A stretch of 54,123 nucleotides of DNA, taken from contig JADGDE010000007.1 of NCBI GenBank assembly GCA_016745035.1, positions 175,433 to 229,555 of the forward strand. The letters are read 5' to 3'. Source of the DNA: Thiotrichales bacterium (lineage in GTDB: Bacteria; Pseudomonadota; Gammaproteobacteria; Beggiatoales; Beggiatoaceae). The notes under the pieces are model-generated. The model did no database searches, had not been told where the DNA came from, and saw only the letters and a program-made list of their open reading frames with translations. Shown one piece after another: positions 53,999 through 54,123 of the stretch; the first letter of the stretch is position 1; each line of letters starts with the position of its first letter. Made by a program: the position numbers and the translations under genes.

Positions 53999-54123
53999 TC
54001 AGTTATGCAAATTAAAATTCCATAATCCAGCACAGATACCAAGAACTTCATCATATAAATCAATATCATGAATTCTTAATCTATCAGATAGAACACGAAA
54101 CCTTTTAAGACCTGCAATACTAT
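53999..54123 (-). CDS. Transposase, C-terminal end only (window edge)
   Basis: The minus strand is open from the window edge to a TGA at 53999-54001 and reads SIAGLKRFRVLSDRLRIHDI then DLYDEVLGICAGLWNFNLHN. The ..RFRVLSDRLRIHD...LYDEVLGICAGLWNF.. pattern is the usual end of IS5-like or DDE_Tnp_4 transposases, after the last catalytic residue. The gene continues beyond the window, so whether it is intact cannot be judged. It starts the next mobile element and marks the border of the accessory patch. Confidence 0.6.
   Translation of the reverse strand, partial: SIAGLKRFRVLSDRLRIHDIDLYDEVLGICAGLWNFNLHN

Overview
This window looks like a chromosomal segment of a Gram-negative gammaproteobacterium with moderate-to-low GC. 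Outer-membrane proteins (a TonB-dependent receptor, an OmpA-like protein), lipoproteins, HslUV, EttA, SurE/Pcm, a rapZ-EIIA-HPr-EI phosphotransferase block, HrcA, a sulfide:quinone-oxidoreductase-like flavoprotein and a taurine/sulfonate ABC transporter together suggest a sulfur-oxidising member of the Thiotrichales/Beggiatoa kind. That assignment is inference; no rRNA or tRNA gene is present to fix it.

Layout. 1-9.4 kb: a very large secreted RHS/YD-repeat protein (minus strand) with LruC-like and NHL-like N-terminal parts, an immunity-like small gene behind it, and a relic of the RHS core at the very left edge. 8.8-9.35 kb: a small frameshifted DUF6499-like gene. 9.5-17.7 kb: rapZ, EIIA(Man), ptsH and ptsI overlap or abut as one regulatory PTS operon without sugar permeases, followed by a FemAB-like acyltransferase, a polysaccharide deacetylase, an SQR-like flavoprotein and coaBC. 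17.76-18.25 kb: two direct copies of a 220-bp multi-hairpin repeat. 18.3-22.85 kb (minus): a 1444-residue TIR-CHAT-NTPase-TPR protein, probably a defence or cell-suicide sensor, with a previously unlisted 37-residue membrane peptide just upstream. 23.1-39 kb: hybrid histidine kinase, murG outside any dcw cluster, a CAP-domain lipoprotein, ettA, a tightly overlapping ybeD-DUF368-gloB-surE-pcm run, hslVU plus a DUF4124 gene on the opposite strand, and hrcA. 39-50.7 kb: a lipoprotein made of two homologous halves, a TonB receptor, a PiT phosphate transporter, a zinc-ribbon/HEAT/membrane-protein trio, and a tauABC-like transporter whose permease has an extra periplasmic domain. 50.8-54.1 kb: an accessory patch with repeats, unknown secreted or membrane proteins, an OmpA-like protein, a broken small gene and the end of a transposase gene.

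The strongest unlisted structure is a family of short terminal-inverted-repeat elements (ends CTGATGTTACGCA / TGCGTAACATCAG) at about 28.7, 30.7, 37.3, 42.9, 45.0 and 47.2 kb. Short copies are 85-86 bp and long copies 131 bp, the latter carrying one extra 46-bp block. An internally deleted insertion sequence at 38685-39064 has matching ends and keeps the first and last parts of its transposase, so it is the likely parent. Two copies lie exactly 14 bp before a chosen start codon, and one supplies the stop codon of a neighbouring gene. Several other hairpin repeats (17.8, 20.5, 37.4, 40.7, 48.6 and 50.9 kb) show that intergenic space here is heavily colonised by structured repeats.
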